Positions 17,790-26,764 of a stretch of DNA of 64,000 bases are shown here, piece by piece. Made by a program: the position numbers and the translations under genes. Every line of letters begins with the position of its first letter. The stretch's first letter is position 1. The stretch is from Falsiroseomonas sp050563535 (lineage in GTDB: Bacteria; Pseudomonadota; Alphaproteobacteria; Acetobacterales; Acetobacteraceae), in assembly GCF_050563535.1 (NCBI RefSeq), contig NZ_JBNXUO010000001.1, forward strand, positions 124,001 to 188,000, read 5' to 3'. The notes under the pieces were generated by a model. The model was not told where the DNA came from and ran no database searches. It was given only the letters and a program-made list of their open reading frames with translations.

Positions 17790-19231
17790 GCAGCCCCCCG
17801 CGCGCCGCGCAGCGTGGCCAGCGCCGCCAGCGCCCGCGCCCGGCCCTCGGCGGGGTCCACCAGCGGCCGCGGATAGGTCGCGCCGGGCGTGACGCCGGCG
17901 GCGCGCAGCAGCTCCGCCGGCGCTTCCCACGGGCGGTGGAGCACGGCGTCGGGCAGCTTCGCCAGTTCCGGCACCCAGCGGCGCACATAGGCGCCGTCCG
18001 GGTCGAACTTCTCGCCCTGCAGCACCGGGTTGAAGACCCGGAAATAGGGCGAGGCATCGGTGCCGCAGCCGGCCACCCACTGCCAGGACGCGCTGTTGGA
18101 GGCGAGGTCGGCATCGACCAGCGTCTCCCAGAACCAGGCCGCGCCGTCCTGCCAGGGCTGGAGGAGGTGCTTCACCAGCACGCTCGCCGCGATCATGCGG
18201 ACGCGGTTGTGCATCCAGCCGGTGCGCCAGAGCTGCCGCATCCCCGCATCGACGATCGGATAGCCGGTCCGGCCCCGCTGCCAGGCCGCCAGCAGCGCCG
18301 CATCCGCCCGCCAGGGGAAGTCCCGGAATTCGGCGCGCAGGCACTGGTCCGGCATGTCGGGGCGGTGCCAGAGCAGGTGGTGGGAGAATTCCCGCCACAG
18401 GATCTCCTTCAGCCAGGTCTCGATGTCGGCGCTGCCGCCCGCGGCGCGCGCCGCGTGCCAGACCTGGCGCGGCGACACCTCGCCCCAGCGGAGATGCGGC
18501 GACAGGCCCGACGACCCCTCGATGCCCGGGCGGTTGCGGCCGGTGGCGTAGCGCCCGATCGCGGCGGCCGTGAATCGCGCGAGCCGCGCCGCGGCCCCGG
18601 CCTCGCCGGGCTGCCACCGCGCGCCGAACTCCGCCGCCCAGTCGGGCTCGCCCGGGACGGGGTAGAGGCCGAGGCTCTCCAGCGCCTCGCCCCCCGCCGG
18701 CGGCTCGGCGCCCGGGATGGCGGCTGGGGCGGGCAGGGGGATGCCGGGCTCCCCGGCCGCCAGCATCGCCTTGGCGAAGGGGGTGTAGACCGCATAGGGC
18801 CGGCCGCTGCCATTCGCGACCAGGTGCGGCTCCCGCAGCAGCATCGTGGTGTGGAGGTGCAACGCCCGGCCGGCATCGGCCAGCGCCTCGTGCACGCGCC
18901 GGGCCTGGTCGCGCGCCCAGGGGTCGGTCACGCGGCCGGCATGGACCTCCGCCGCGCCGGTGGCGGCGGCAAGCGCGGGCAGCACCGTCTCCGCCCGGCC
19001 GCGGGCGAGCAGCAGGGGCGCGCCGCGGGCGGCGAGATCGGCCGAAAGGGCGGCCAGGCTGCCCTTCAGCCACCACCGCGCCGCTCCGCCCGGGCGCCAT
19101 TGTCCCGCGGCCCCGTCGTCCAGGACGAAGACCGGCAGCACCCGCCCCCCGCCCGCGAGGGCGGCGGTCAGCGCGGGGTGGTCGGCAAGGCGGAGGTCAT
19201 GGCGGAACCAGATCAGGGCGGGGGGTGTCAT
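17786..19231 (-). CDS. phrB: Deoxyribodipyrimidine photolyase (class I CPD)
   Basis: 481 residues of the classical photolyase family, which uses FADH- and blue light to split cyclobutane pyrimidine dimers. The antenna-binding domain begins PALIWFRHDLRLADHPAL. The FAD-binding domain shows WRTGWMHNRVRMIAASVLVK and ASNSASWQWVAG, including the tryptophans of the electron chain. The ATG at 19231 is chosen because earlier in-frame residues are antisense to the gene at 19362 and lack conservation. It is first in a two-gene operon with the metallophosphoesterase and divergent from the HExxH protein. Confidence 0.97.
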   Translation of the reverse strand: MTPPALIWFRHDLRLADHPALTAALAGGGRVLPVFVLDDGAAGQWRPGGAARWWLKGSLAALSADLAARGAPLLLARGRAETVLPALAAATGAAEVHAGRVTDPWARDQARRVHEALADAGRALHLHTTMLLREPHLVANGSGRPYAVYTPFAKAMLAAGEPGIPLPAPAAIPGAEPPAGGEALESLGLYPVPGEPDWAAEFGARWQPGEAGAAARLARFTAAAIGRYATGRNRPGIEGSSGLSPHLRWGEVSPRQVWHAARAAGGSADIETWLKEILWREFSHHLLWHRPDMPDQCLRAEFRDFPWRADAALLAAWQRGRTGYPIVDAGMRQLWRTGWMHNRVRMIAASVLVKHLLQPWQDGAAWFWETLVDADLASNSASWQWVAGCGTDASPYFRVFNPVLQGEKFDPDGAYVRRWVPELAKLPDAVLHRPWEAPAELLRAAGVTPGATYPRPLVDPAEGRARALAALATLRGARGAA

Positions 19232-19361
19232 CGCCCCGACATGTAGGGACGTGGCGCCGGATGCGCGAGACGCCGCGCGTGCCCTTCGCCCGGCTTGGTC
19301 GTTCCGCGCCCAGGGCGCTACCCTTTCCCATCCCGGGGCGGGCTGGCCGGAGGGAGGGGCG

Positions 19362-20696
19362 ATGGACCGCAGGACGACGTTGCACGGCGCATGGAGGACC
19401 CGGATCGAGGGCGCCCTCGGCGCCGATCTCGGAGACATCCCGATCCATGCCGGGCCCGCGGCGCGCCGGATTGCGGCGGAGGCCGGCGGTGGCTGGGGCT
19501 GCGCCGTCGAGGGAAGGGTCTTCCTGGGCGACGTGCCGCGCGCCTGGCGCGGGCAGGTCATCGTGCATGAACTCGTCCATGCCGTGCAGCAGCGCCGCGC
19601 CATGGCCGGCGCGGGGGCGGCCCCCGCCCCGGCCGCGGAGGCGGAGGCGCGGCGCGCCACCGCATCGGCGATGGCCGGCCTCCCCGCGCCGGTCCGGCTG
19701 GCCGCGGACCCCAGGGTGCCGGCCGCCTGGGGCGAGGCCGGGCACTACTACACGGTCTATTTCGTGGCCCTCGCGGTCGGCGCGTCGAAGAAGGACGCCT
19801 ATCGCCTGGCCTTCTGGGCGCAGGTGCCGGACGAGGTGAACGACTTCGACGCGGCGATGGGCGGCAAGATGATCGTGCTCGGCCACATCTCGTCGATCGG
19901 CACGCCGATGCCGGTGGCGATGATGCCGGACAACCCGATCGAGGAGGCGCGGCTGGAACAGCAGACGCGCTGGCTGCGCATCCAGCGCGGCCTGCACTGC
20001 CTGACCGGCCGCGGGGTGGAGGCGGAGTTGAAGCTGCGACTCGCCATCTCCGGCCGCCACAAGATGCCGCAGGGCGACGCGCTGATCGAACTCGGCCTGT
20101 CCCTGCACGCCTTCGGCGACGTCTTCGCGCATCGCGACGGGGACAAGATGTACGCCGCGCCGCTCGGTCACGCGCTGCACCTGCATGCGCCCGACCGGCT
20201 CTCGATCTTCCGGGCGAAGCTCTACGCGGAGTATGTCGGCGCGCTCTACGACCTGCTGGCCGGCGTGTACTGGCCGCCCCTCCGCCCGCGCATGACGCGC
20301 GCCGATGTGGTGACGGCGCTGGGCGGCGTGATCCCGCCGCTGCCGAAGGTCGACATGCGGTGCTTCCTGGCCGACGACGAAGCCGCGGCCCTCGACCGCT
20401 ACATGGGCCGCGGGGCGGGCCCGCCGCTCGGCAGCAGCGCGTTCCGCAAGGCCTGCGAGGCCGACATCCGCGCCCACCAGGCGGCGACCAACCCGTCCGA
20501 CGACGACGAACGCACGCAGATCGGCCAGATCCGCGACATCGCGCAGCAGCGGATGGAGGCGATGGAGCCCTACGACCCGGAGAACAAGGACGCGCTCTGG
20601 CTCACCGGCTTCAAGCCGCCGCCCGATGTCGGCTGGTACCCGGGCGTCGAGAAGCTGGTGAGCCGCAAGGCGCGGGAATGGAGCGAGCTAGAGTGA
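19362..20696 (+). CDS. HExxH protein: DUF4157-like N-terminus joined to a DUF6765-like His/Asp domain
   Basis: 444 residues. Residues 1-80 resemble the DUF4157/eCIS-core metallopeptidase pattern: IEGALGADLGDIPIHAG then VFLGD and the zinc motif VIVHELVHAVQQ (His69, Glu70, His73). Residues 125-330 form a second domain rich in His/Asp: GHYYTVYFVALAVGASKKD, VPDEVNDFDA, and SLHAFGDVFAHRDG (His249, Asp253, His257), like metal-dependent DUF6765/phospholipase-C-type folds. There is no signal peptide. A GGAGGGAGG ribosome-binding site precedes the ATG. No tail-like or toxin-immunity genes adjoin it. Its 3' end overlaps the convergent pdeM gene by 9 bp. The function is unknown; family assignment is from motif memory. 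Confidence 0.8.
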   Translation: MDRRTTLHGAWRTRIEGALGADLGDIPIHAGPAARRIAAEAGGGWGCAVEGRVFLGDVPRAWRGQVIVHELVHAVQQRRAMAGAGAAPAPAAEAEARRATASAMAGLPAPVRLAADPRVPAAWGEAGHYYTVYFVALAVGASKKDAYRLAFWAQVPDEVNDFDAAMGGKMIVLGHISSIGTPMPVAMMPDNPIEEARLEQQTRWLRIQRGLHCLTGRGVEAELKLRLAISGRHKMPQGDALIELGLSLHAFGDVFAHRDGDKMYAAPLGHALHLHAPDRLSIFRAKLYAEYVGALYDLLAGVYWPPLRPRMTRADVVTALGGVIPPLPKVDMRCFLADDEAAALDRYMGRGAGPPLGSSAFRKACEADIRAHQAATNPSDDDERTQIGQIRDIAQQRMEAMEPYDPENKDALWLTGFKPPPDVGWYPGVEKLVSRKAREWSELE

Positions 20697-21377
20697 GGCG
20701 ACGCGCCCGCGCAGCGGCCCGGTCGGGAAGCTGTACAGCCGCGCCTCGCCCAGCAGGAAGGCGCGCCCGCCGCGCGGGAACAGCGCCGCCACCGCGGGGT
20801 CGCGGATGTCGAGCCCGCCGGTATAGGCGCCGAAGGCCGGCAGCAGCACCCGCCGCCCGTCCGACAGGAAGCAGGGCCGGGTGACGCCGCCCGCGCGGGT
20901 CGGCATCGTCGCCTTGGGGTGGAAATGGCCCGACAGCTCGCCGCTCGCGCCCGGCTGGGCGATGTGGCGGAACACCAGCGGGCCGCAGCGCCATTCCTCC
21001 GCCGCCGTCCCGGGCAGGCCCTCCGGCGGCACCGGGTCGTGGTTGCCCAGCACCCAGACCACCTCGATCCCCGCCAGCATCCGGCCGAGCAGCGCGCCGT
21101 CCGCCGCCGCCAGGCGCTGGCAGCCCCGCGCGTCATGGAAGCTGTCGCCCAGCAGCACCAGCCGCGCCGGGCGGTGGCGCCGGAGCGCGAGGGACAGGCG
21201 CTCCAGCGTCTCCCGCGTGTCGTAGGGGGGCACGAAGCGCCCGGCGGCGGCGAAGTGGCTGCCCTTCTCCAGGTGCAGGTCGGCCACCGCCAGCAGCCGC
21301 TGCGCCGGCCAGGCGACGAGGCCCGCGGGGTCGAGCATCAGGCGCTCCCCCGCCAAGTGGACCGGGGCGGCGGTCAC
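20688..21377 (-). CDS. pdeM: Ligase-associated DNA damage response endonuclease PdeM
   Basis: 229 residues of the metallophosphoesterase fold. The metal ligands appear in VADLHLEKGSHF, LLGDSFHD, VLGNHDPVPPEGLPG and GHFHPKA. These signatures and the context identify PdeM, the nuclease of the ligase-associated DNA damage response set. The GTG start overlaps the stop of the methyltransferase-like gene (GTGA), itself overlapping the helicase gene, so all three are co-translated in the order helicase, methyltransferase-like, pdeM. It presumably processes ends for the ATP-dependent ligase encoded at 26917. Confidence 0.93.
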   Translation of the reverse strand: MTAAPVHLAGERLMLDPAGLVAWPAQRLLAVADLHLEKGSHFAAAGRFVPPYDTRETLERLSLALRRHRPARLVLLGDSFHDARGCQRLAAADGALLGRMLAGIEVVWVLGNHDPVPPEGLPGTAAEEWRCGPLVFRHIAQPGASGELSGHFHPKATMPTRAGGVTRPCFLSDGRRVLLPAFGAYTGGLDIRDPAVAALFPRGGRAFLLGEARLYSFPTGPLRGRVASL

Positions 21378-22015
21378 CGCCCGTCCATCCGCTGCGTCTT
21401 CTCCACCACGACGAAGCTCAGCTCCTCGAGATGGGCAGCGGGCTGGAAGGGCGGGTCCGCGATGACCTCCCGCACGCGGAAGGCGCCGCGGCCGACATGG
21501 TCCAGGAAGGCCGCCAGCTCGTCGCGCCCGATGCCGAAGGGGTCCATCGCGTTGGTCGCCTCCGGCCGGTGCTGGCGCGTGTGCTCCAGCAGCATCACGC
21601 CGCCCACGCGCAGGCAGGACGCCCAGGCGCGGAAGCAGCGGCGCGGGTTGAAGCTGTGGTCGTAGGAATTGGAGTAGATGAAGTCCACCGCCTCGATCCA
21701 TTCGGGCTTCACGCGGTGGAAGTCCCACTGGATGGTATGGGGGAACTGCGCGGCGGTCGGGCTGATCTCGGTGCCGATCACCTCGATGCCCAGCGCGTCG
21801 CGGAACCAGGCCTGTTCGTCGCCGCGGCGCGTGCCGTGGCACAGCCCGAAGCGCAGCGGCGCGACATGGTCGCGCAGCCACCCCGCCAGGAAGTCGATCG
21901 TGCCGCGATGCACCCAGCGCGCATGCAGCTTGCGCCGGTTGCCCTCGATCTGGACCTGGCGGTAGCGGGCGTAGTCGAAGCGCCCGTCGGGCGTGAGGTA
22001 GCGGTGCAGCTTCAT
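21374..22015 (-). CDS. SAM-dependent methyltransferase-like protein inside the repair operon
   Basis: 213 residues. The arrangement is that of a class I methyltransferase: FGLCHGTRRGDEQAW at the SAM-binding motif I place, VIGTEISP with the acidic residue of motif II, DFIYSNSYDHSFNP at motif IV, and CLRVGGVMLLEH at motif VI. The glycine loop is not canonical (CHGTRRGD), so SAM binding needs testing. The substrate is unknown. It overlaps the helicase gene by ATGA and pdeM by GTGA, so it is translated as a fixed member of this repair operon. It is not one of the four usual ligase-associated genes. Confidence 0.78.
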   Translation of the reverse strand: MKLHRYLTPDGRFDYARYRQVQIEGNRRKLHARWVHRGTIDFLAGWLRDHVAPLRFGLCHGTRRGDEQAWFRDALGIEVIGTEISPTAAQFPHTIQWDFHRVKPEWIEAVDFIYSNSYDHSFNPRRCFRAWASCLRVGGVMLLEHTRQHRPEATNAMDPFGIGRDELAAFLDHVGRGAFRVREVIADPPFQPAAHLEELSFVVVEKTQRMDGR

Positions 22016-24585
22016 CGCGGCGTGGTCAGTCCCCTGGGTGCGCTGCGGACGAAGCGGGCGTTGCGGCCGGCGCGGGCGCGGGCCTCGTCCTGCGGCCGGG
22101 GCCGGCGCACGCGGTCGCGGTCGCCGCGCGCGCGGACGCCCTCGGTCACCGCGGCCAGCACTTCCTCGAAATGGTCCAGGCCCTCGGTCGCGTCCTCGAC
22201 CAGGGCCGCGGCCTCGGCCAGCAGCGCCTCCTCGGCGCCGCCGGCGACCCATTCGCGCCCCTCCTCGATCAGCGCCGGCACCGCCAGCGGCGAGACGCGG
22301 GGCAGGGGGCGGTGGATGATGCCGCCCGCCCGCGCGCGGTCCAGCAGCAGGCCGATGCGCGCCACGTCGGTGATCCCGGCCGCGGCTTCCTGCCGGGTGG
22401 CGCGCAGCAGGATGTGGTCGGGCTCGTGCTTGCGCAGCACGTCGTAGATGAGGTCGGCGTTCATCGTCATCTGCCGCCCGGATTTCTGCGCGCCGGGATG
22501 CTGCTTCTCGATCAGGCCGGCGATGGTGGCGATGCCGCGGAAGCTGCGGCGGAGCATGGAGGATTCCGCCATCCACTCCTCCAGCTCCTCGCCCAGGATG
22601 TCCTGCTCGAACAGGCGTTCGATTCCCGTCGGCTCGAAGGCGGACCAGGTGGCCAGCACGTAGTCGGTCGCGAGGTAGCCGAGCGGGCCCATGCCCAGCC
22701 GTTCCATGCGCTTCGTCACCAGCATCCCCAGCGTCTGGTGCGCCAGCCGCCCCTCGAAGCAGTAGGCGACGAGGAACCACCTGCCGCCGCGCGGGAAGGT
22801 CTCCACCAGCAGCCCGTCCCTCGGCGGCAGGAGCGAGGCATGGCGCTGCAGGCGCAGCCAGTCCTGCACCGGCGCGGGCAGCGCGCCCCAGGCGCCCGGG
22901 TCCGACAGGATCGCCCGCACGCGGGCCGCGAGATGGGTGCTCAGCGGCATCCGGCTGCCGGCATAGGCGGGCACGCGCGGCTCGCCCTCGCCGCCGCGGG
23001 TGACGAGGGCGGAGAGCGCGTCCAGCCCCTCGAAGCGCAGGAGCTGTCCGGCGAAGATGAAGCAGTCGCCGGGGACGAGGGTGGAGATGAACCACTCCTC
23101 CACCTCGCCCAGCACCGGGCCGCCGCGCAGCCGCACCTTCAGCAGCGGCGTCTCCACGATGGTGCCGAGGTTCATCCGAAGCTGCCGCGCCACCGCCGGG
23201 CCGCGGACATGCACGCGGCCTTCCGCGTCGCGGAACAGGCGGCGGAAGCGGTCATAGGCGCGCAGCGCGTAGCCGCCATCCTCGACGAAGCGCAGGGCGT
23301 CGTCGAAGTCCCGCCGCGCCAGCCGCGCATAGGGCGCAGCGCGGGTGACCTCCTCGAACAGCTCCTCCGGCAGGAAGGGGCCGGCCACCGCGCAGGCCAG
23401 GATGTGCTGGCACAGCACGTCGAGCCCGCCGGGCCGCGGCGGGTCGCCATCCAGCTCATGCGCCGCGACCGCCTGGCGCGCGGCGGTGCATTCGATGACC
23501 TCGAAGCGGTTGGCGGGGACGAGGACGGCGCGGGAGGGTTCGTCCATCCGGTGGTTGGCGCGGCCGATGCGCTGCAGCAGCCGCGCCACGCCCTTCGGCG
23601 CGCCGACCTGCACCACCTGGTCCACCGCCCCCCAGTCGATGCCGAGGTCGAGCGAGGCGGTGGCGACCACGGCGCGCAGCCTTCCCGCCGCCATCGCCGC
23701 TTCCACCTTGCGCCGCTGTTCCACCGTCAGCGATCCGTGGTGGAGGCCGATCGGCAGGTTGTCGTCGTTCATCCGCCAAAGCGCCTGGAAGCACAGCTCC
23801 GCCTGGGCGCGGGTGTTGACGAAGACGATGGTGACCGCGGCCTCCCTGATCCGGCGATAGACCTCCGGCATGGAGGCGAGGCCCATATGCCCGCCCCAGG
23901 GCAGGCGCCCTTGCGGCAGCAGCATGTCCAGCACCGGCTCCGCCCCGCCCTCGCCGAGCACCAGGCGCACATCCTCGTGCCGGCCGGTGGGCGACAGGTA
24001 GGCGCGCAGCGGGTCGGGATGCGCGACGGTGGCGGACAGCCCGATGCGCCGCGCCCCGGGCGCGAGCCGGGCGAGCCGCGCCATGCCGAGCGCGAGTTGG
24101 TCGCCGCGCTTGGTGCCGGCGATGGCGTGGATCTCGTCCACCACCACCGCGCCGAGCCCGCCGAACAGCGCCGGCGCGTCCTCCAGCGTCAGGAGCAGGG
24201 CCAGGCTCTCGGGCGTGGTCAGCAGGATCTGCGGCGGATCGGCGCGCTGGCGGGCGCGGCGGTTGGCCGGCGTGTCGCCGGTGCGGGTCTCGATGCGGAC
24301 CGGCAGGCCCATCTCCTCGACCGGGGCGGCGAGGTTGCGGGCGATGTCGACCGCCAGGGCCTTCAGCGGCGAGACGTAGAGCGTGTGCAGCCCCGCGGCG
24401 GGCCTCGCATGCAGATCCACCAGCGAGGGCAGGAAGCCCGCCAGCGTCTTGCCGCCGCCCGTCGGCGCCACCAGCAGCGCGCTCTCTCCCCGCGCCGCGG
24501 CTTCGGCCAGGGCGAGCTGGTGCGGCCGCGGCGACCAGCCGCGCCCGGCGAACCAGCCCGCAAAGAGTTCCGGCAATGTTCCCAT
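22012..24585 (-). CDS. Ligase-associated DNA damage response DEXH helicase (Lhr-like)
   Basis: 857 residues of the Lhr-like superfamily 2 helicases. The Walker A motif APTGGGKT is at 40-47, DEIH at 150-153, GLSATV for motif III, and VATASLDLGIDWG and QRIGRANHR for motifs V and VI. The winged-helix and C-terminal Lhr-core parts follow (FRGIATIAGLIEKQHPG). It should unwind or remodel nucleic acid with ATP during repair. The ATG at 24585 is chosen as the first that begins the conserved LFAGWFAGRGWSPRPHQ stretch. It leads the operon with the methyltransferase-like gene and pdeM. It is divergent from the unknown gene at 24705. Confidence 0.96.
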   Translation of the reverse strand: MGTLPELFAGWFAGRGWSPRPHQLALAEAAARGESALLVAPTGGGKTLAGFLPSLVDLHARPAAGLHTLYVSPLKALAVDIARNLAAPVEEMGLPVRIETRTGDTPANRRARQRADPPQILLTTPESLALLLTLEDAPALFGGLGAVVVDEIHAIAGTKRGDQLALGMARLARLAPGARRIGLSATVAHPDPLRAYLSPTGRHEDVRLVLGEGGAEPVLDMLLPQGRLPWGGHMGLASMPEVYRRIREAAVTIVFVNTRAQAELCFQALWRMNDDNLPIGLHHGSLTVEQRRKVEAAMAAGRLRAVVATASLDLGIDWGAVDQVVQVGAPKGVARLLQRIGRANHRMDEPSRAVLVPANRFEVIECTAARQAVAAHELDGDPPRPGGLDVLCQHILACAVAGPFLPEELFEEVTRAAPYARLARRDFDDALRFVEDGGYALRAYDRFRRLFRDAEGRVHVRGPAVARQLRMNLGTIVETPLLKVRLRGGPVLGEVEEWFISTLVPGDCFIFAGQLLRFEGLDALSALVTRGGEGEPRVPAYAGSRMPLSTHLAARVRAILSDPGAWGALPAPVQDWLRLQRHASLLPPRDGLLVETFPRGGRWFLVAYCFEGRLAHQTLGMLVTKRMERLGMGPLGYLATDYVLATWSAFEPTGIERLFEQDILGEELEEWMAESSMLRRSFRGIATIAGLIEKQHPGAQKSGRQMTMNADLIYDVLRKHEPDHILLRATRQEAAAGITDVARIGLLLDRARAGGIIHRPLPRVSPLAVPALIEEGREWVAGGAEEALLAEAAALVEDATEGLDHFEEVLAAVTEGVRARGDRDRVRRPRPQDEARARAGRNARFVRSAPRGLTTPR

Positions 24586-24704
24586 CTGCCCGCCAATATG
24601 GCCGCGACGGCGGGACCTTGGAAGGGCCGCCCGGTCTGGCCAGCCCCGGCCGGCCGGCGCTACACGCCCCGGCGCGGGCGGGTCCGGACCGGGAGGGCGG
24701 CGGC

Positions 24705-25643
24705 ATGACGGAGACGGACCGGCGGGGCGGCGGGCGGCGGATCGGTGCGCTGGTGCGCACGCATCTCGCGCAGTCGGGCCATGTGCTGGCCCTCGCCGGG
24801 CAGATCCGGGATGCCGGCTTCGATCCGGTCTGCATCGCCGCCGACGAGACGCAGGGGCCGGTGGAGGCCGGCGGCTTCGCGAAGCTGTCGCATGACCTGC
24901 GCGGCCTCGGCGCGCTCGGGCTGCGGATTCCGCCGAGGGCGCTCTGGTTCTGCGGCGACTATGCCTACTACGCGACGGTGCTCGGCCGCGACGATGCCGA
25001 TTTCTGGTTGATGGTGGAGCATGACGTGGCGCTGCGCGATCCCGCATCGGGATACTGGCGGGCGCTGCACCGCGCGCTGCGGGACGTGCCGGGGCCGCTG
25101 CCGGACATGGTGGCGAGCCATTTCGGCCCCTACCGCCGCACCCATTTCCGGAGCGCCCATGCCGAGCCGCTGAAGATCTTCTTCGCGCTGACCGGCCTGT
25201 CGCCCCGCGCGGTGGAGGCGCTGTACCGCGCCCGCCTGCGGGAAGCGGCGGAAGGCGCCCCCGATCCGCGCGGCACGCATTGCGAGATCTTCGTGCCGTC
25301 CGAACTGGCCGCGGCCGGGGGGTTCCGGTGCCTCGACCTGAACGCGCTGCTGCCGGGCAGCGTCGACGGCCGCGGCTTCAGCCCGCAGCGGATCGTGCCG
25401 GTCGGGCACGAGGCGCGGATGCCGGGCGGCGGCGCGCTGGTCCATCGCGTGGCGGAAATGCCGGAATACCTGGCCCGCGGCCCGACCATCGCGGCGCGCT
25501 ACGGGTGGGTGGAGCAGTTCGCGCGGGAGGTCGAGGAATTCGCCGCCCCCGGCACGCCGCGCGAGGCACGGGAAGCTGCGGCCGACCTTGCGCGGCGCGA
25601 GGTGCTGCGCCTGGCGCATGCCGCGCGGCGCGTGGCGACCTGA
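24705..25643 (+). CDS. Hypothetical protein, possible glycosyltransferase-like fold
   Basis: 312 residues, no firm family. It starts with a basic tail, then ALVRTHLAQSGHVLALAGQI and FDPVCIAADETQGPVE. The segment DADFWLMVEHDVALRDPASG resembles the DxD-type acidic strand of glycosyltransferases, and a C-terminal WVEQFAREVEEFAAPG helix follows. There is no signal peptide or membrane segment. It sits between the helicase gene (divergent) and the exonuclease gene (57 bp downstream, same strand), inside the repair cluster. Its placement suggests a shared regulation, but a repair function is not shown. Confidence 0.72.
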   Translation: MTETDRRGGGRRIGALVRTHLAQSGHVLALAGQIRDAGFDPVCIAADETQGPVEAGGFAKLSHDLRGLGALGLRIPPRALWFCGDYAYYATVLGRDDADFWLMVEHDVALRDPASGYWRALHRALRDVPGPLPDMVASHFGPYRRTHFRSAHAEPLKIFFALTGLSPRAVEALYRARLREAAEGAPDPRGTHCEIFVPSELAAAGGFRCLDLNALLPGSVDGRGFSPQRIVPVGHEARMPGGGALVHRVAEMPEYLARGPTIAARYGWVEQFAREVEEFAAPGTPREAREAAADLARREVLRLAHAARRVAT

Positions 25644-25700
25644 CCCATCCGCGCGGCGCCAAGCCCTTGATCGGGGCGGAAGCGGCCCGATCTTTCCGTC

Positions 25701-26753
25701 ATGCCCCACCCGGACCGCTGGATGCGCGTGACCCCGCAGGGGCTGTATTGCGAGGCGGGCGATTTCTTCATCGACCCTCTCCGGCCGGTCCCGCGCGCCG
25801 TCATCACCCATGGCCATTCCGACCATGCGCGCCCCGACCACGACCATGTGCTGGCGACGCCCGAGACGCTTGCGATCATGCGCCAGAGGATGGGCGAGGA
25901 CCGCGCCGGCCGGCGGCAGCAGGCGCTGCGGCCGGGCGAGACGGTCACGCACAATGGCGTCTCCATCCGGATGGTGCCGGCGGGGCATGTGCTGGGCTCG
26001 GCGCAGGTGGTGCTGGACTGGCAGGGCAGCCGCATCGTGGTGTCCGGCGACTACAAGCGCCGCCCCGACCCGACCTGCGCGCCGTTCGAGCCGGTGGAAT
26101 GCGACGTCTTCGTCACCGAGGCGACCTTCGCCCTGCCGGTCTTCCGCCATCCGCCCGCCGGGCGCGAGATCGCGCGGCTGCTGGACAGCGTGCGGCTGTT
26201 CCCCGACCGCGCGCACCTGATCGGCGTCTATGCGCTGGGCAAGTGCCAGCGCGTGATCCGGCTGCTGCGGGACGCCGGCTGGGACCGGCCCATCCACCTG
26301 CATGGCGGGCTGGTGGCGCTGAGCGAACTGTACGGCAGGCTCGGCGTGGAACTCGGCGACCTCCGCCCGGTGCCGGCGCCGGCGAAGCGCGGCGGGGGCG
26401 GGCTGCTGCCCGGCGAGATCGTGCTCGCGCCCTCCGGCGCGGAGGCGACGCCCTGGGTCCGGCGGCTGGCGGAACCGGTGGTCTGTGCCGCCTCGGGCTG
26501 GATGCGGGTGCGCCAGCGCGCGCGGACGAAGGGGGTGGAACTGCCGCTGATCGTCTCCGACCACGCCGACTGGGAGGAATTGCTGCTGACTGCGGCGGAG
26601 GTGGCCGCGCCCGAGATCTGGGTGACGCATGGGCGGGAAGACGCGCTGATCCATGCGCTCGCGCAGCGCGGCGTGCGCGGCCGCGCGCTGCACCTGCTTG
26701 GCCGCGGGGAGGAGGACGAGGACGCGCCGGCGGCGCAGCCCGAGCCCGCGTGA
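25701..26753 (+). CDS. Ligase-associated DNA damage response exonuclease
   Basis: 350 residues of the metallo-beta-lactamase/beta-CASP nuclease type. The metal motif THGHSDHAR (His37, His39, Asp41, His42) and further ligands in VPAGHVLGSAQV, VSGDYKRR and SDHADWEE are present. This is the exonuclease member of the ligase-associated DNA damage response set. It is followed after 163 bp of hairpin-rich DNA by the ATP-dependent ligase on the same strand. The C-terminus is an acidic, probably flexible tail (EEDEDAPAAQPEP). Confidence 0.93.
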   Translation: MPHPDRWMRVTPQGLYCEAGDFFIDPLRPVPRAVITHGHSDHARPDHDHVLATPETLAIMRQRMGEDRAGRRQQALRPGETVTHNGVSIRMVPAGHVLGSAQVVLDWQGSRIVVSGDYKRRPDPTCAPFEPVECDVFVTEATFALPVFRHPPAGREIARLLDSVRLFPDRAHLIGVYALGKCQRVIRLLRDAGWDRPIHLHGGLVALSELYGRLGVELGDLRPVPAPAKRGGGGLLPGEIVLAPSGAEATPWVRRLAEPVVCAASGWMRVRQRARTKGVELPLIVSDHADWEELLLTAAEVAAPEIWVTHGREDALIHALAQRGVRGRALHLLGRGEEDEDAPAAQPEPA

Positions 26754-26764
26754 CGGCGGAAGCA

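Noticed and set aside
19362..20696. Part of a contractile injection system
   Set aside because: Only the DUF4157-like motif fits. No sheath, tube, baseplate or AAA+ gene is found within the window.
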